This document shows positions 10,187 to 20,280 of a stretch of DNA of 64,000 nt, one piece after another (positions within the stretch are counted from its first letter, which is position 1; every line of letters starts with the position of its first letter). The notes under the pieces are model-generated. The model saw only the letters and a list, made by a program, of their open reading frames with translations, was not told the DNA's origin and did no database searches. The stretch covers positions 619,141 to 683,140 of the forward strand of contig NW_003314326.1 of the NCBI RefSeq assembly GCF_000143415.4. Reading direction: 5' to 3'. The position numbers and the translations under genes are program-made. Source of the DNA: Selaginella moellendorffii (Eukaryota > Streptophyta > Lycopodiopsida > Selaginellales > Selaginellaceae).

Positions 10187-12239
10187 TCAAGCATAAACAG
10201 TGGCAATGGGAACGAACATAATGACCGTTTCCACAAACCAGTGACAAACATAAGTCTTGCCCATCTTGTGGCACAGCACATTTGGAGTGAGCTCCATCCC
10301 ACTGCTGGTCTTCACATTTACTTTGGAAGCGCTGGTGCTACTCACCTTGTGACAGAAGTAGACTTTGTATGGAAACATAGTTGTGTGGCAGACGACCATA
10401 AGAGTGTCGCCTTTCGTGATGGGCTTGACCTCGCCAAGCTTGATAGTTTTTCCAACCTCGGCCGCGAAAGCCTTGCTTCCTGTCACCATGGTAATCTCTA
10501 CAGGGCCAAGGGTGGAGGTGACGAACTCGGCCATTTCTTCCATGGAAGCCACACACTTCATCTTCCCCCCAGCATTGTCATTGCAGAGTTCCAGAGTGAA
10601 AGCCATTTTTCTTGCCAGTGGAGACTCCTTTGGGACGTTAAACTCTTTCAAGTAAGAGTCAAGGCTCCGCTTACCGAAGTTTGTGTGCTTAGCCATTGCA
10701 CTTGGCAGGAGTGCCCGTGGAGGATAAGTGTCACGGATGTTTGGGAGGACACTTTCAGTTCCTGTCAAGATTTTCCACAAGTACGAGTAAATAAGTTTGC
10801 AAAAGGAATGTTTGGACTTACCGTTTCTCTGTCGGAGTTCTTCCAGTGTGAAGAAGTGATGGAGCATTCCAGGGGAGCATTTCGCTATTAAGGCTTTGAT
10901 GGTTGGCCAGTCCATAGAGTGCAGTGACTTCCTTCCTCCATAACCCTCTTCCTCGTACTCAGTAAAAATCTGGATCAAATACAGCGGCATGTTCTTCTTG
11001 CAACTAGTGCTTGGTTTGACAGAAGCATCGCCAAAGTGAGCATTTCCACCTAGTGAAGCATCACCAAAGTGAGTGTTTCCACCTAAACCATGGTCTTTGA
11101 AGTCCCCAAAGTGAGCATTGCCACCTAAACCTTTGAAGTCTCTGAAATGAGCATTGTCATGGTCCTTAAAGTCGCCAAAGTGAGCATTGCCACCCAAACT
11201 TTTGTCTTTGAAGTCACCAAAGTGGGCGTTACCACCCAAGCCATGGTCTTTAAAGTCGCCAAAGTGTGCATTTCCACCCAAACTTTGGTCTTTGAAGTCA
11301 CCAAAGTGAGCATTACCACCCAAACCATGATCTTTGAAGTCGCCAAAGTGGGTATTACCACCTAATGATCCATGGTCTTTAAAGTCTCTGAAATGTGCAT
11401 TACCGCCACCCAAACCGTGGTCTTTGAAGTCGCCAAAGTGGGCGTTACCACCCAAGCCATGGTCTTTCAAGTCGCCAAAGTGTGCATTTCCTCCTAAACC
11501 ATGATCTTTGAAGTCACCAAAGTGAGCATTACCACCCAAACCATGATCTTTGAAGTCGCCAAAGTGGGCATTACCACCCAATGATCCATGGTCTTTGAAA
11601 TCACCAAAGTGGGCATTGCCACCCAATCCATGGTCTAATTTAAAGTCGCCAAAGTGTGCATTTCCACCCAATGATCCGTGGTCTTTGAAGTCACCAAAGT
11701 GCGCATTTCCACCCAATCCAGTGTCACCAAAGTGAGCATTTCCGCCAAGCCCGTGATCCTTATGAAAGTCACCAAAGTGAGCGTTTCCACCCAGAGCTCC
11801 ATGATCTTTGAAGTCACCAAATTGTGCATTGCCGCCAAGATCTCTGGCTTCCAGCGAGCGTACACGGTCTTGGAAGTCACCAAAGTGAGCATTCCCTCCG
11901 AGCTTGCTTGCTGCAAGGGCGGTCTTCTCTGCAGCATCGCCAAAGTGGGCATTGCCTCCATGCCTTCCATAAGGATGACAAAAAAATCCTGCACGGTGGC
12001 AAAGCTTTGCATCGGCCGTGAAAACGCCTCTTCTCATCTGCTCGCCGAAGCGAGCCGATTCGAATGCCCCCAGAGGCGAGGCTTCATTAGCGAAACTCGT
12101 GGAGATTATGTCACTGCATTCGGAAAGCTGCCAAACAGGAATCCAAGTTTTAATAAGGTTTGAACGACAGAAGTTGGAAAGAACTACTTACAAGGAGAGA
12201 CGAGAAGAGAAGAGATAGGCCGAGCGCAAGTCGATCCAT
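10187..12239 (-). CDS. BURP-domain protein with GGNAHFGD repeats (PG1beta-like), copy 2
   Basis: Exons 12239-12192, about 12127-10822, and 10761-10187; 642 aa. It matches copy 1 through the signal peptide, about 22 repeats and the BURP domain, and shares the same 7-residue gap between CH pairs three and four. The AG acceptor used by copy 1 for exon 2 has become AA, and one base is missing beside it. The next in-frame AG, 21 coding bases downstream, restores the frame, dropping seven residues (LGIPVWQ) behind the signal peptide core. Repeat units are more divergent here (NAHFRD, NAQFGD, GGNTHFGD), while the BURP half is almost unchanged. Product and role as for copy 1; expression of this copy depends on the inferred acceptor. 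Confidence 0.8.
11030..11960 (-). repeat. In-gene tandem repeat of BURP copy 2
   Basis: About 22 units of the GGNAHFGDFKDHGL family. The outermost units near the signal peptide match copy 1 one-for-one, while the central units differ in order and sequence, so the central array has been reshuffled since the duplication. Confidence 0.88.
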
Positions 12240-12456
12240 GGTCTTGCGATGGGGCTGGAAGCTAGAATTTATTGATCGTAGCCTCACTGTGCAAGAAAAG
12301 AGACATAGATTTTTCAAGCCTCCGTGGGGACAATTGCTTTAATGCTCTTTTGTCCGGGATCGTGAATTATTGATCTTGGCTTTGTACATTTCTCGATTTG
12401 CAGATAAGGACCCGGCACCGACTATCGTGCTGGACGATCTCAACTAATCATGTCAG

Positions 12457-12464
12457 AACCCTAA
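12457..12464 (+). promoter_or_regulatory. Telo-box upstream of the decarboxylase
   Basis: AACCCTAA, 12 bp before the ATG at 12477. It matches the plant telo-box core. The same motif lies close to the starts of GluRS, signal peptidase, the F-box gene and VDE in this window. Confidence 0.5.
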
Positions 12465-12476
12465 ACACCGACGTTG

Positions 12477-14536
12477 ATGGATCCACAAGAGTTTCGAGCT
12501 CAAGCGCACAAGATGGTCGATTTCATCGCGGACTACTATCGGGATGTGGAGAGCCTTCCTGTGCGCAGCCAAGTTACAGTGAGTATATGATAAAGATCCA
12601 TTGCCACATTCCAGGTTTGTTTCTTGTAGCCGGGATACTTGCGGAGTTCTCTTCCATCCAATGCACCCGAGGAGCCTCAAAGCTTTGACACTGTTCTGGA
12701 CGGTTTGCCTCGAGATTATCCATCCTATGATCCAAGAGTAGAAACAGCATTGTCGATTCGATTGTTTGGCACACAGATGTGAAGTCAATGATAGTCCCTG
12801 GCGTCACGCATTGGCAGAATCCAAACTTTTTTGGTTTCTTCCCATCCAACAGTAGCACGGCGGGGATGCTGGGTGAGTTTCTCAGCGGCGGATTCAACGT
12901 AGATGGAAGCGAGTGGGCGACTTCTCCTGCGGCAACCGAGCTGGAAATGCTCGTCCTAAACTGGCTGGGGAAGCTTCTTAATCTTCCAGACGAGTTTCTC
13001 TTCAATCGAAGCGGTAAACTCTTCATATTAATCAGCAGTAGATTAACTTGAAGTTTAAATAGGCAATGGTGGTGGAGTGATCCATGCTAGTGCTAGTGAG
13101 GCTGTTCTAGTAGCCTTGCTAGCCGCTCGAGGTCGAGCTATTTCAGAGAACAAAGCCAAAGGTCTGGAAGAACAAGAAATTCTCTCCAAACTTTTGGTCT
13201 ATACATCGGATCAAACACATCCTTGTCTACACAAGGCATGCGTGGTAGATAAACTATACATATTTGAATAGTATAATTTCTTATGAAATTGTTATTGCAG
13301 ATTGTTGGGCTCCCCAAAAGCAACCTTGTGATTCTGCCGACACTTGCGACAGATGATTGTGCTCTTTCACTTTCTATATTAAAATCAGCTGTTCAAGACA
13401 GTCTTGCGAAAGGCTTCATACCATTTTTCCTTGGAGCAACAGTGCGTAAGAATTTTCAAGATAATTATTTAATCTAACTAATTTGTATTAAGGTTGGGAC
13501 TACTTCTTCTTCCGCAATTGATCCATTACCAGCACTGGCTGATATTGCCAAGGTAAAAATATATTTTCTAGTTATTGAATGTCTTATTAATTTCCAAGAG
13601 ACAGGAATATGGGATGTGGTTCCATGTTGATGCAGCTTATGCTGGTAATGCCTGCATTTGTCCAGAATTTCGACATTTTTTAAATGGTGTTGAAAATGCC
13701 CACTCTTTTAATTTAAGTGCAAATAAATGGCTTCTTACCAATATTGACTGTTCCATACTTTGGCTGAAGGTTTGATCTTTTACAAACGGTACGATCAATT
13801 TTTAATATACTCTTACAGGACTCGAAGCAGCTATCTTCAACACTTTCAACATTAACAAACAAACAGGTATGAGTTTTTAAATCTACTCTTTTTCATTCAT
13901 ACAATTTCATTTCAGCTAAAAACTAGTTCAATTCAGTCTCGGGTGGTAAATTTCAAAGATTGGCAAGTTGCTCAAGGAAGACGATTTAGGCAAGTGCGAA
14001 TAATTCTTTTTCCTTTGACATGGGATACTCTTTTCAGATCTTTAAAGCTGTGGTTTGTGATGCGCTTGTATGGAGCCTCGGGACTTCGTAGCCACATAAG
14101 AACTCACATAAACCATGCTAAGCATTTCGAGGTCCTTGTGCGAGAGGACTCTCGCTTTGAGGTATAACTCGTGAGAGTTCTCTAAAATTGTGAGACCATG
14201 ATCTACGTTTGTGAGTTGCCAGATCTTAGCACCATGTCGATTTGGTCTCGTTTGCTTCAGGCTCAAACCAAGAGTAAAACATGAAGATAACGGATGGAAA
14301 CTGAACTGTTTGCTTCTGGAAGCTGTTAACTCTGGGGGAAAGATTTTCATGACACACACTGTAAGAAGCTCTCAAGCTATAGTGAAATGGGACTATAACC
14401 GATTTATCCTCAGGTACTCTCGGGCGTGTATACATTGAGGATGTCAATTGGTGGCACGCAGACTAAACGTGAAAATGTTGATGGTGCGTGGAAGATAATC
14501 CAGGAGGAAGCACAAAACTTGTTAGATCAAGATTAA
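12477..14536 (+). CDS. Aromatic L-amino acid decarboxylase family (TyDC/TDC-like), PLP group II
   Basis: Twelve exons: 12477-12578, 12630-12702, 12777-13013, 13063-13244, 13301-13441, 13490-13552, 13605-13769, 13819-13866, 13916-13989, 14038-14161, 14223-14360 and 14414-14536, giving 489 aa, the usual family size. It starts [20 protein letters not shown]. Signatures: [18 protein letters not shown] phosphate site, SDQTH with the PLP-stacking His, [12 protein letters not shown] (273-280) and the PLP lysine K307 in NKWLLTN. Two oddities: the conserved His before that Lys is Asn, and in an ungapped alignment to plant TyDCs the catalytic-loop Tyr (Phe in aldehyde synthases) falls on Lys336. Intron 9 is GC-AG. 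Predicted reaction class is decarboxylation or oxidative deamination of Tyr, Trp, Phe or DOPA, but substrate and activity are uncertain. Confidence 0.85.
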
Positions 14537-14591
14537 TAAGACCAGGTTATAAAATATCATTGTGCATTTAAGAATAATAATTAAATAAGAA

Positions 14592-14599
14592 AAACCCTA
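14592..14599 (+). promoter_or_regulatory. Telo-box upstream of VDE
   Basis: AAACCCTA about 160 bp before the VDE ATG. The equivalent site in the unit A relic has lost a C (AAAACCTAG), so the motif survives only beside the intact gene. Confidence 0.4.
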
Positions 14600-14760
14600 G
14601 CTTTTAAAACGGTGAAAATCCTGGCCGTTGGCCAGTGAAATAAGCGGCGGATCCATGGGCTACGTGGGAGAAAGGGGCGAGTTATCCATGGAGTTTCGGA
14701 AGAGTTCTAGATGTGGTGACCAGGTATCTTTCTCTCTTTGCCCTTTTATCCGTTTTGGCG

Positions 14761-16266
14761 ATGAACGCAAGGGCATTTTGCGCTCCTCCAGGTACTAGAC
14801 TCGCCAGGCAGCAGCATTGCTCGAGCAAGAGGGCTGTAGAAAGATTGGGGATCAAGAAAAACTATAACCAGGTTATACTTCTCAAGATCGTCTCCCAGGA
14901 TCGCCAGGAGCTTTTCGGGAAGCAATGCGGAGAGCCCATCATCAAGAAATCCATCGAGAAGAGGGAATTTTTGCTAGGAAACCATTTGAACTGGAGAACA
15001 CACATAGCTGTGGTTTTTGCTGGCGCGATTTTGCTCGCAACTCCCGCGTTTGCGGCCGATGCTCTCAAGACGTGCTCCTGTCTTCTGAAAGAATGCCGGT
15101 AATTTTATTCTTCTCTTTTGTCCTTCTAGAAAGACGAGTTTTTTTTTTTTTTTTCCCCTAGATTGGAGCTCGCTCGATGCATTGCAGATCCTTCGTGCGC
15201 TGCCAACGTTGCATGCTTGCAAACTTGTAACGATCGACCTGACGAGACCGAGTGCCAGGTAAGTCTCTAGATTTTGTGTAAAACTTCTTTTGGATTGATC
15301 GATCGTTGCGATTCACGAATACTTTCAGATAAAATGCGGAGACGTCTTTGAGAACAAGGTGGTGGACGAATTCAACGATTGCGCGGTGAGCCGCAAGAGC
15401 TGCGTCCCGCAGAAGAAAGACGAGGGGCGTTTCCCAATCCCACCACCCTCGGCACTCGTCCAGAGCTTCGACACCACGAAGTTCACTGGGAAATGGTTCA
15501 TCTCCAGCGGCCTCAACAGGTCCTTCGATACTTTCGATTGTCAGCTCCACGAATTCACCGCCGCTCCACAGAGATTGACAGGGAACTTGAGCTGGAGAGT
15601 GAACACTCCCGACGGGGGATTCATCACTCGAAAAGCAGTCCAGAGCTTCCAACAGGACGCCGAGAATCCAGGAGTTCTCTACAACCATGGCAACGAGTTT
15701 CTACACTACAGGGACGATTGGTAAGTCTCATTCAATCGATCAAAACTTAGTTTTTCTTTGGCGATCTCCATAGGTACATTCTTTCGTCCAAGCTGGAGAA
15801 TCGAGGAGACGACTATGTTTTCGTGTACTACCGAGGATCAAACGATGCATGGGACGGATATGGTGGCGCCGTCGTCTACACTCGCAGTAGAACACTGCCG
15901 CGCAGCATAGTGCCCGAGCTCCAGCGCGCGGCAGCCAAAGTGGGCCTGGATTTCGCAAAGTTCTCGAGCACGGACAATTCGTGCGGGCCGGAGCCGCCGC
16001 TGCTGGCGCGGATCGAGAAGAAAGTGGAGGAGGGCGAGAGCGTCCTGGCCGAGGAGGTGCGGGACATCGGCAGGGCCGAGAAATCGCTGCTGGACAAGAT
16101 CGAGAGCGGGATCGAGAGCGGGATCAAGGAGCTGGAGAAGGACGAGGTGAGTTTCCTCAAGGGATTGAGCGAGGAGGAGAAGGCGCTGCTGGAAACGCTC
16201 AAGATGGAGGCCAAGGACGTGGAGAAGCTTTTCGGGGGCGCGGTCCCGGTGAGGAAACTCCGCTAG
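14761..16266 (+). CDS. VDE: Violaxanthin de-epoxidase
   Basis: Four exons: 14761-15098, 15162-15258, 15329-15720 and 15774-16266, giving 439 aa. The lumenal enzyme reduces violaxanthin through antheraxanthin to zeaxanthin with ascorbate at low pH, supporting non-photochemical quenching. The start [10 protein letters not shown] opens a bipartite transit peptide whose thylakoid part ends at ATPAFAA (93-99). The mature protein begins with the Cys-rich domain (CSCLLKECR and following cysteines), then the lipocalin barrel from [11 protein letters not shown] (about 196) and a long Glu/Lys-rich C-terminal coiled region (about 330-430). The reading frame stays open upstream, but only to GTG, so the first in-frame ATG was chosen. 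An additional 5' leader intron is possible. The tandem relic at 9244-10047 lacks this ATG. Confidence 0.93.
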
Positions 16267-17255
16267 CCAGGAGCCCTAAAACTTTAAAACACGCGAATAT
16301 TCACAAGCATACTAGCTTAGGGCTGTCGTGTACAGCCACGTGTCGCTAGACTGACACGTCGGTAGCGGCATGGGCCCCAGCTGTCGGTTTCCGGCCGGCC
16401 ACCAACCCGCGGCATGCGACTGAAATCCTTGTCGGACGCTCGCCGCGGCGCTTCCGGCATGGTGAAAAACTGGCGGTGAAAAAACGAGCCGTGCATGCGG
16501 ATGCGATAAAGTAAAAAACCGGGAGTCCTGCCACGTCGGCGTGGACGAAGCATATTCCAGGCTCTGTCACACAGGCTGGAAATGAGATGGCTCTCCTCGT
16601 CTATCCACTTGGTTTGAGCTGATTCGATCCACGATACGGGCTCTTTTATTCCAATCCTCGCGGCGATTTGGGGCTAATTGGGCCGCGAAATCGAGCAAAG
16701 ATCTGGGCTTTGCGCTCTCGTGCTCGCCCAAATTCCCCAATTTCTCAAGCTAAAATGTGGGTTCTGGGTCTGGGCTCTAAAATTCTCTCTCTTTCTTTTC
16801 TTTCCATTTCTTTTCTCTCGCTTTGATCATTGACAGTTTGGTGTGTCTTGTTATGGAATGGTAGTAGCATCAGGTGGGATCTCTGGATCGAAAGCGCCAT
16901 AGCCACCATCTTAAGCTAAGCTAAAGATCGAGGAGCTCTTTTGCTGGGAAGGCTCCAAGAGACAAAGCTTTTAAGTGTTTTTTCTCCTCTTTTTTGTTTT
17001 TGTGCTGCTATGGTGTTTGGAGAGGCACAAGAGATCAGGAGGGTAATAGCACAGCATAGCAGCAGACAAGCCTTTGATTCTTTTGTTCTGTCCCCAAAAT
17101 ATCCCATCCTCTCTCTCCAGCTGTGATCTTCCTCCCAAATTCCTCCAAGTTGAATTCTTCCCATTCTGATTCTCACTCCTCGCTAGTCGATCTCGGCGAG
17201 AATTCCCTTTGTTGGTCTGGATCAATCACACAGGGACAGTGAGATCTTTTCGCGA
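16267..17255. promoter_or_regulatory. VDE to BREVIS RADIX intergenic region and probable BRX leader
   Basis: No gene seen. Near 16336 there is CCACGTGTCG, followed by TGACACGTCGG and GCCACGTCGG (16531), so three ACGT-core sites lie within 200 bp. The later part (about 16780-17250) is pyrimidine-rich with many CTCT/TTTC runs, as in plant leaders, and probably contains the BRX transcription start. Confidence 0.45.
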
Positions 17256-18789
17256 ATGCAAGCAATGCTGCCTTGTATTGCTTGCAAGCGGCATGCGATT
17301 GAGGACGATGACGAAGACGAGGACGAGGACGATTACACTGGAGGCCGAAACAACACAATTACAAAGGCCGAGGTCAAGTCCTTGTCTTCACAGGTCAGTA
17401 GTTCTTAGCTCCTTCTTTTCTAGTCTCTCCATAGCTCTAGAGCTCTAGAACTTTCATTGTCTCTAGGAATCATGCTAGGAGATATAGTTGTAAGTACTTA
17501 CAGTCTACAGACAGTGTGTGCTTCCTCTTTTTTTCTTTTTTTTTGTTCTAGCTGGAGAGTGCTTTGATTTGCTTTGCTTGCTTGTTTGTTTGTCCCTTGT
17601 AGCAGCAGCAACGCGTGTTATGAAATCAATGGCTGTTTTTATGACAAAGAGGTACCGACAGGATTCCATTGTTTGCGTTCCAGATCCAGCATAACTTCCA
17701 GCTTAAGCAGCTCTAATCATCTTTTTTTCTCTTTCTTTCTCGTGTTCTTGATGGTTTGTCTTTGATCGTTTGGCAGCTCAAAGACGTGGTTTTGAAGGTC
17801 TCGGCCGCTTACAGGCAATGCAGGCCATGCGCTGGATCAAAGGGGAAAACTTTCGAGCACGAATTCGTGATTGGAAACTCGGATGCTTCGTCGTCCGAGG
17901 ATCAGTGGATCCAAAAGTCTGGGATTCTCAAGAAGGAGAATTATCCCAGCAGTGCTGCGAGCTCCATCTCTGAGGGCGCAGTCTCGGTGAAACAGGACGA
18001 TCAATCCAGTAGTAAAGTTTCACCGAGTAGTCAAGCGAGTAGCAACAGCAGCAGTGGATCCGCGGCGAAGAATTCTTCTTCCAAACAAGATCATCTTGAC
18101 CAACATAACGAGAGGAACTGCGAGGAGACGAGCCAGGAATGGGTGGCACAAGTCGAGCCTGGCGTTCTTATAACTTTCATAGCAATGCCCAACGGAGAGA
18201 ACGAGCTCAAGAGAATTCGATTCAGGTGAGCTTGGTTTTCTTCTAAGCTTTGCAATTCTTCCGCTTTATTTCTTTCTCAGTCGCGAGCTTTTTAACAAAT
18301 GGCAAGCTGAAGCATGGTGGGCCGAGAACTGTGAGCGTGTTCACGAGCTCTACAACGTCTCTGGAAACGATCACTCGTTTCCAAACAGCCAGAAAGATCA
18401 AGTAACTTCAGAAGTTTCTTATTTCTCTGTTCTTGCTTGGATCCCTCTCTGGAAACAAAACTTACTTTTCTTGTTGGATCACTCCAGGTGGAAGCACAAA
18501 CGTCGCAGCAAAATCACGCGGAAGTGACTAAATCCAACACTACGAGTGACGAACTGACCGAATGGGTCGAAGAAGACGAGCCCGGGGTTTATATCACTGT
18601 GAAGCTCGGCCCAAATGGCAACCGAGAACTAAAGCGTGTAAGATTCAGGTACGAGATGACAGAAAAGTTCCATTCTTTTCCTTCAATTTTCCTGTTTTTC
18701 TCGTTTCCAGTCGCGAGAAGTTTAGCGAGAGGCAAGCAAAGCTATGGTGGGAGAGGAATCGCTTTAGAATACACGACAATTATTTGTAA
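17256..18789 (+). CDS. BRX: BREVIS RADIX family protein (two BRX domains)
   Basis: Five exons: 17256-17393, 17777-18225, 18281-18401, 18488-18648 and 18711-18789; 315 aa. Exon 1 encodes the conserved N-terminal Cys-rich stretch MQAMLPCIACKRHA and an acidic run, continuing into KSLSSQLKDVVLKVSAAYRQC. Two BRX domains follow a Ser-rich linker: about 163-225 (EWVAQVEPGVLITF, then SRELFNKWQAEAWWAEN) and about 258-315 (EWVEEDEPGVYITV, then SREKFSERQAKLWWERN). Matching intron positions in the two domains show an internal duplication. BRX proteins act at the plasma membrane and nucleus in auxin/cytokinin-dependent root and vascular development in flowering plants. Exon 1 is separated by a 383-nt intron, the longest in the gene-rich part. 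A decayed second copy lies at 23501-23780. Confidence 0.92.
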
Positions 18790-18861
18790 CTTCAATTGTT
18801 TGAGCTTTACATTGTTAGAGCTTCAATTATTTGTAACCTTTTAGGTCGTAGCTGTAGCATA

Positions 18862-19350
18862 GATTGATTTGGTTGTGGAGGGAATTCTGCTGTGACAGCG
18901 TGTGTAAGTTCGCTTGTGTGTGCAAGTACTGGAACAAGATCATCTCTTCAGACAGATTTCGCAGTTTTTACAACACGATCGCAAAAGTGGTTACAAGAGA
19001 CGGCTCGCAGGACCTGTGCAACACAAGCGGCTGGCACCTGATTAGCTCTGTCAAATACATGGTGCTCAAGCTTTCAATAACTAGGTGAGGAAATGGGAGG
19101 TTGGCGCTGGTTGATAGAGAGGATGGTGAGATGCTCGCACTGGTGTCTTGTCCGCGAGTGCTGGATTGCGATGGCATGGTTGGAATGTTTGTAACGGATG
19201 GAATGCTGCTGGTTGTCGGGGTTGACAAGCGGGAGAGGCGTCACGGTGGAATCCATGTTTGGAGGCTACGCAAATTGGATGTCTACTCAGATCCAGTGCC
19301 AGTGTTGGAATGGATTTGTAGTGCTATGGTACGATCCGCTGAGGATGAGG
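18862..19350 (+). pseudogene. F-box (Kelch-type) gene relic
   Basis: The first frame reads CKYWNKIISSDRFRSF, typical of the second half of a plant F-box, and then breaks at a TAG near 19083. A second frame (from 19101) continues with kelch-like text (GMVGMFVTDGMLLVVGV, then GGIHVWRL). No intact N-terminus is visible and the frame is interrupted, so I read it as a decayed F-box gene. It might instead be an intron-containing gene that I failed to assemble. Confidence 0.45.
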
Positions 19351-19710
19351 GATTGGAGCGAGGTTGTAGACAGCAGAGAATGGGAGCCAGGGATAGTAAC
19401 AGATTGGTTGGTTGTTTCCAGCCCTGCCTCCTCTGCTTGCGCCACTGCTCCAACTGCGTCACAGGAGGTAAGCACCAAAATTTCTGCTTGCGAGGGTATT
19501 TGGATGGACAGGAACTAGTTTGCAAGCTAAGAAAAACCTGTCTATGGTCTCAAGCAAACATTGAGGCAATGGTATCGTTGCATCGATGAGTTCCTTTAAG
19601 GAGAAGGTTTCATCAGATTGAATTCTGATGGGAGTCTGCATCAAAAGGAAAAAGGTGGCCGCTTTTAGTGATTCTTCCTGAAATTTTGGCATACAATTAG
19701 AAGAAATCCT

Positions 19711-19938
19711 TTATCCGGGCTGTGACGTCGCAGATATCACGATCTGGTCACCTCTCGCTGGTAATCTTAGAAGTTAAACTTTGAGGCATTTTCTTTTTCA
19801 ATTTTGTTGCAGGTGGTATGGCTCGGTCGTCAGATAACGGACTAGATTCCAAGTACTCTGGTTGAAGTGAAGTCAGTAGAGCTCCAAAAGCCGATGTCCA
19901 GACGGTAGAAGGCTCGTTTGAGATATCAGAGCAAAAGC
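19711..19938 (+). pseudogene. Glutamyl-tRNA synthetase relic
   Basis: Matches the intact GluRS at 24310-24675: end of exon 3, intron 3 (including its acceptor region) and scattered parts of exon 4. Internal deletions and frame breaks leave about 230 bp. It sits downstream of the intact BRX gene, whereas a BRX relic sits upstream of the intact GluRS gene. Confidence 0.75.
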
Positions 19939-20280
19939 TTTGGAGGTGTACTCACCACCGCCATCAGATCTCAACACCTTGATAGTGCTTTTGTGCTGCC
20001 TCTCAACCTCAAGCCCACAGAAGACTTGAAGTACCTTTGTCACAGCTGCAAATCTAGTAGCATTGTCAAGAAACGATATAAAGTAACTCTTTTTCTGGCA
20101 TGTGATCTAGACCTGAAATACCAGAGTGCACTAGCCCCAAAGGTTGAGAGCATGGGAGCTAGATCCAGCAGTGAAAGCGTGAGACTGTTGCTTCCTTATA
20201 AGACACGGCTCACAAAGGGGCATCTTTGAATATTTAATGTGCAAACCGTCCACCACTTGAGCTCATGCCATCTCTCCAAT
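19930..20280 (-). mobile_element. Ty1/copia integrase relic
   Basis: On the minus strand a frame-broken sequence reads KVLRSDGGGEYTSKAF, the integrase core of Ty1/copia elements, preceded by DNATRFAAVTKV and by a GAG-pre-integrase-like segment (CEPCLIRKQ). It stops at the GluRS relic. No LTRs were found, so this is a truncated fragment. Confidence 0.6.

Larger units (their letters stand above)
10048..15505. repeat. Tandem segmental duplication, unit B
   Basis: Second copy of the BURP - decarboxylase - VDE block, starting exactly where the truncated VDE of unit A stops. The sequence that matched unit A's end continues here into complete VDE exons 3-4. All three genes are readable, so unit B keeps the ancestral arrangement for decarboxylase and VDE. 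Confidence 0.85.
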
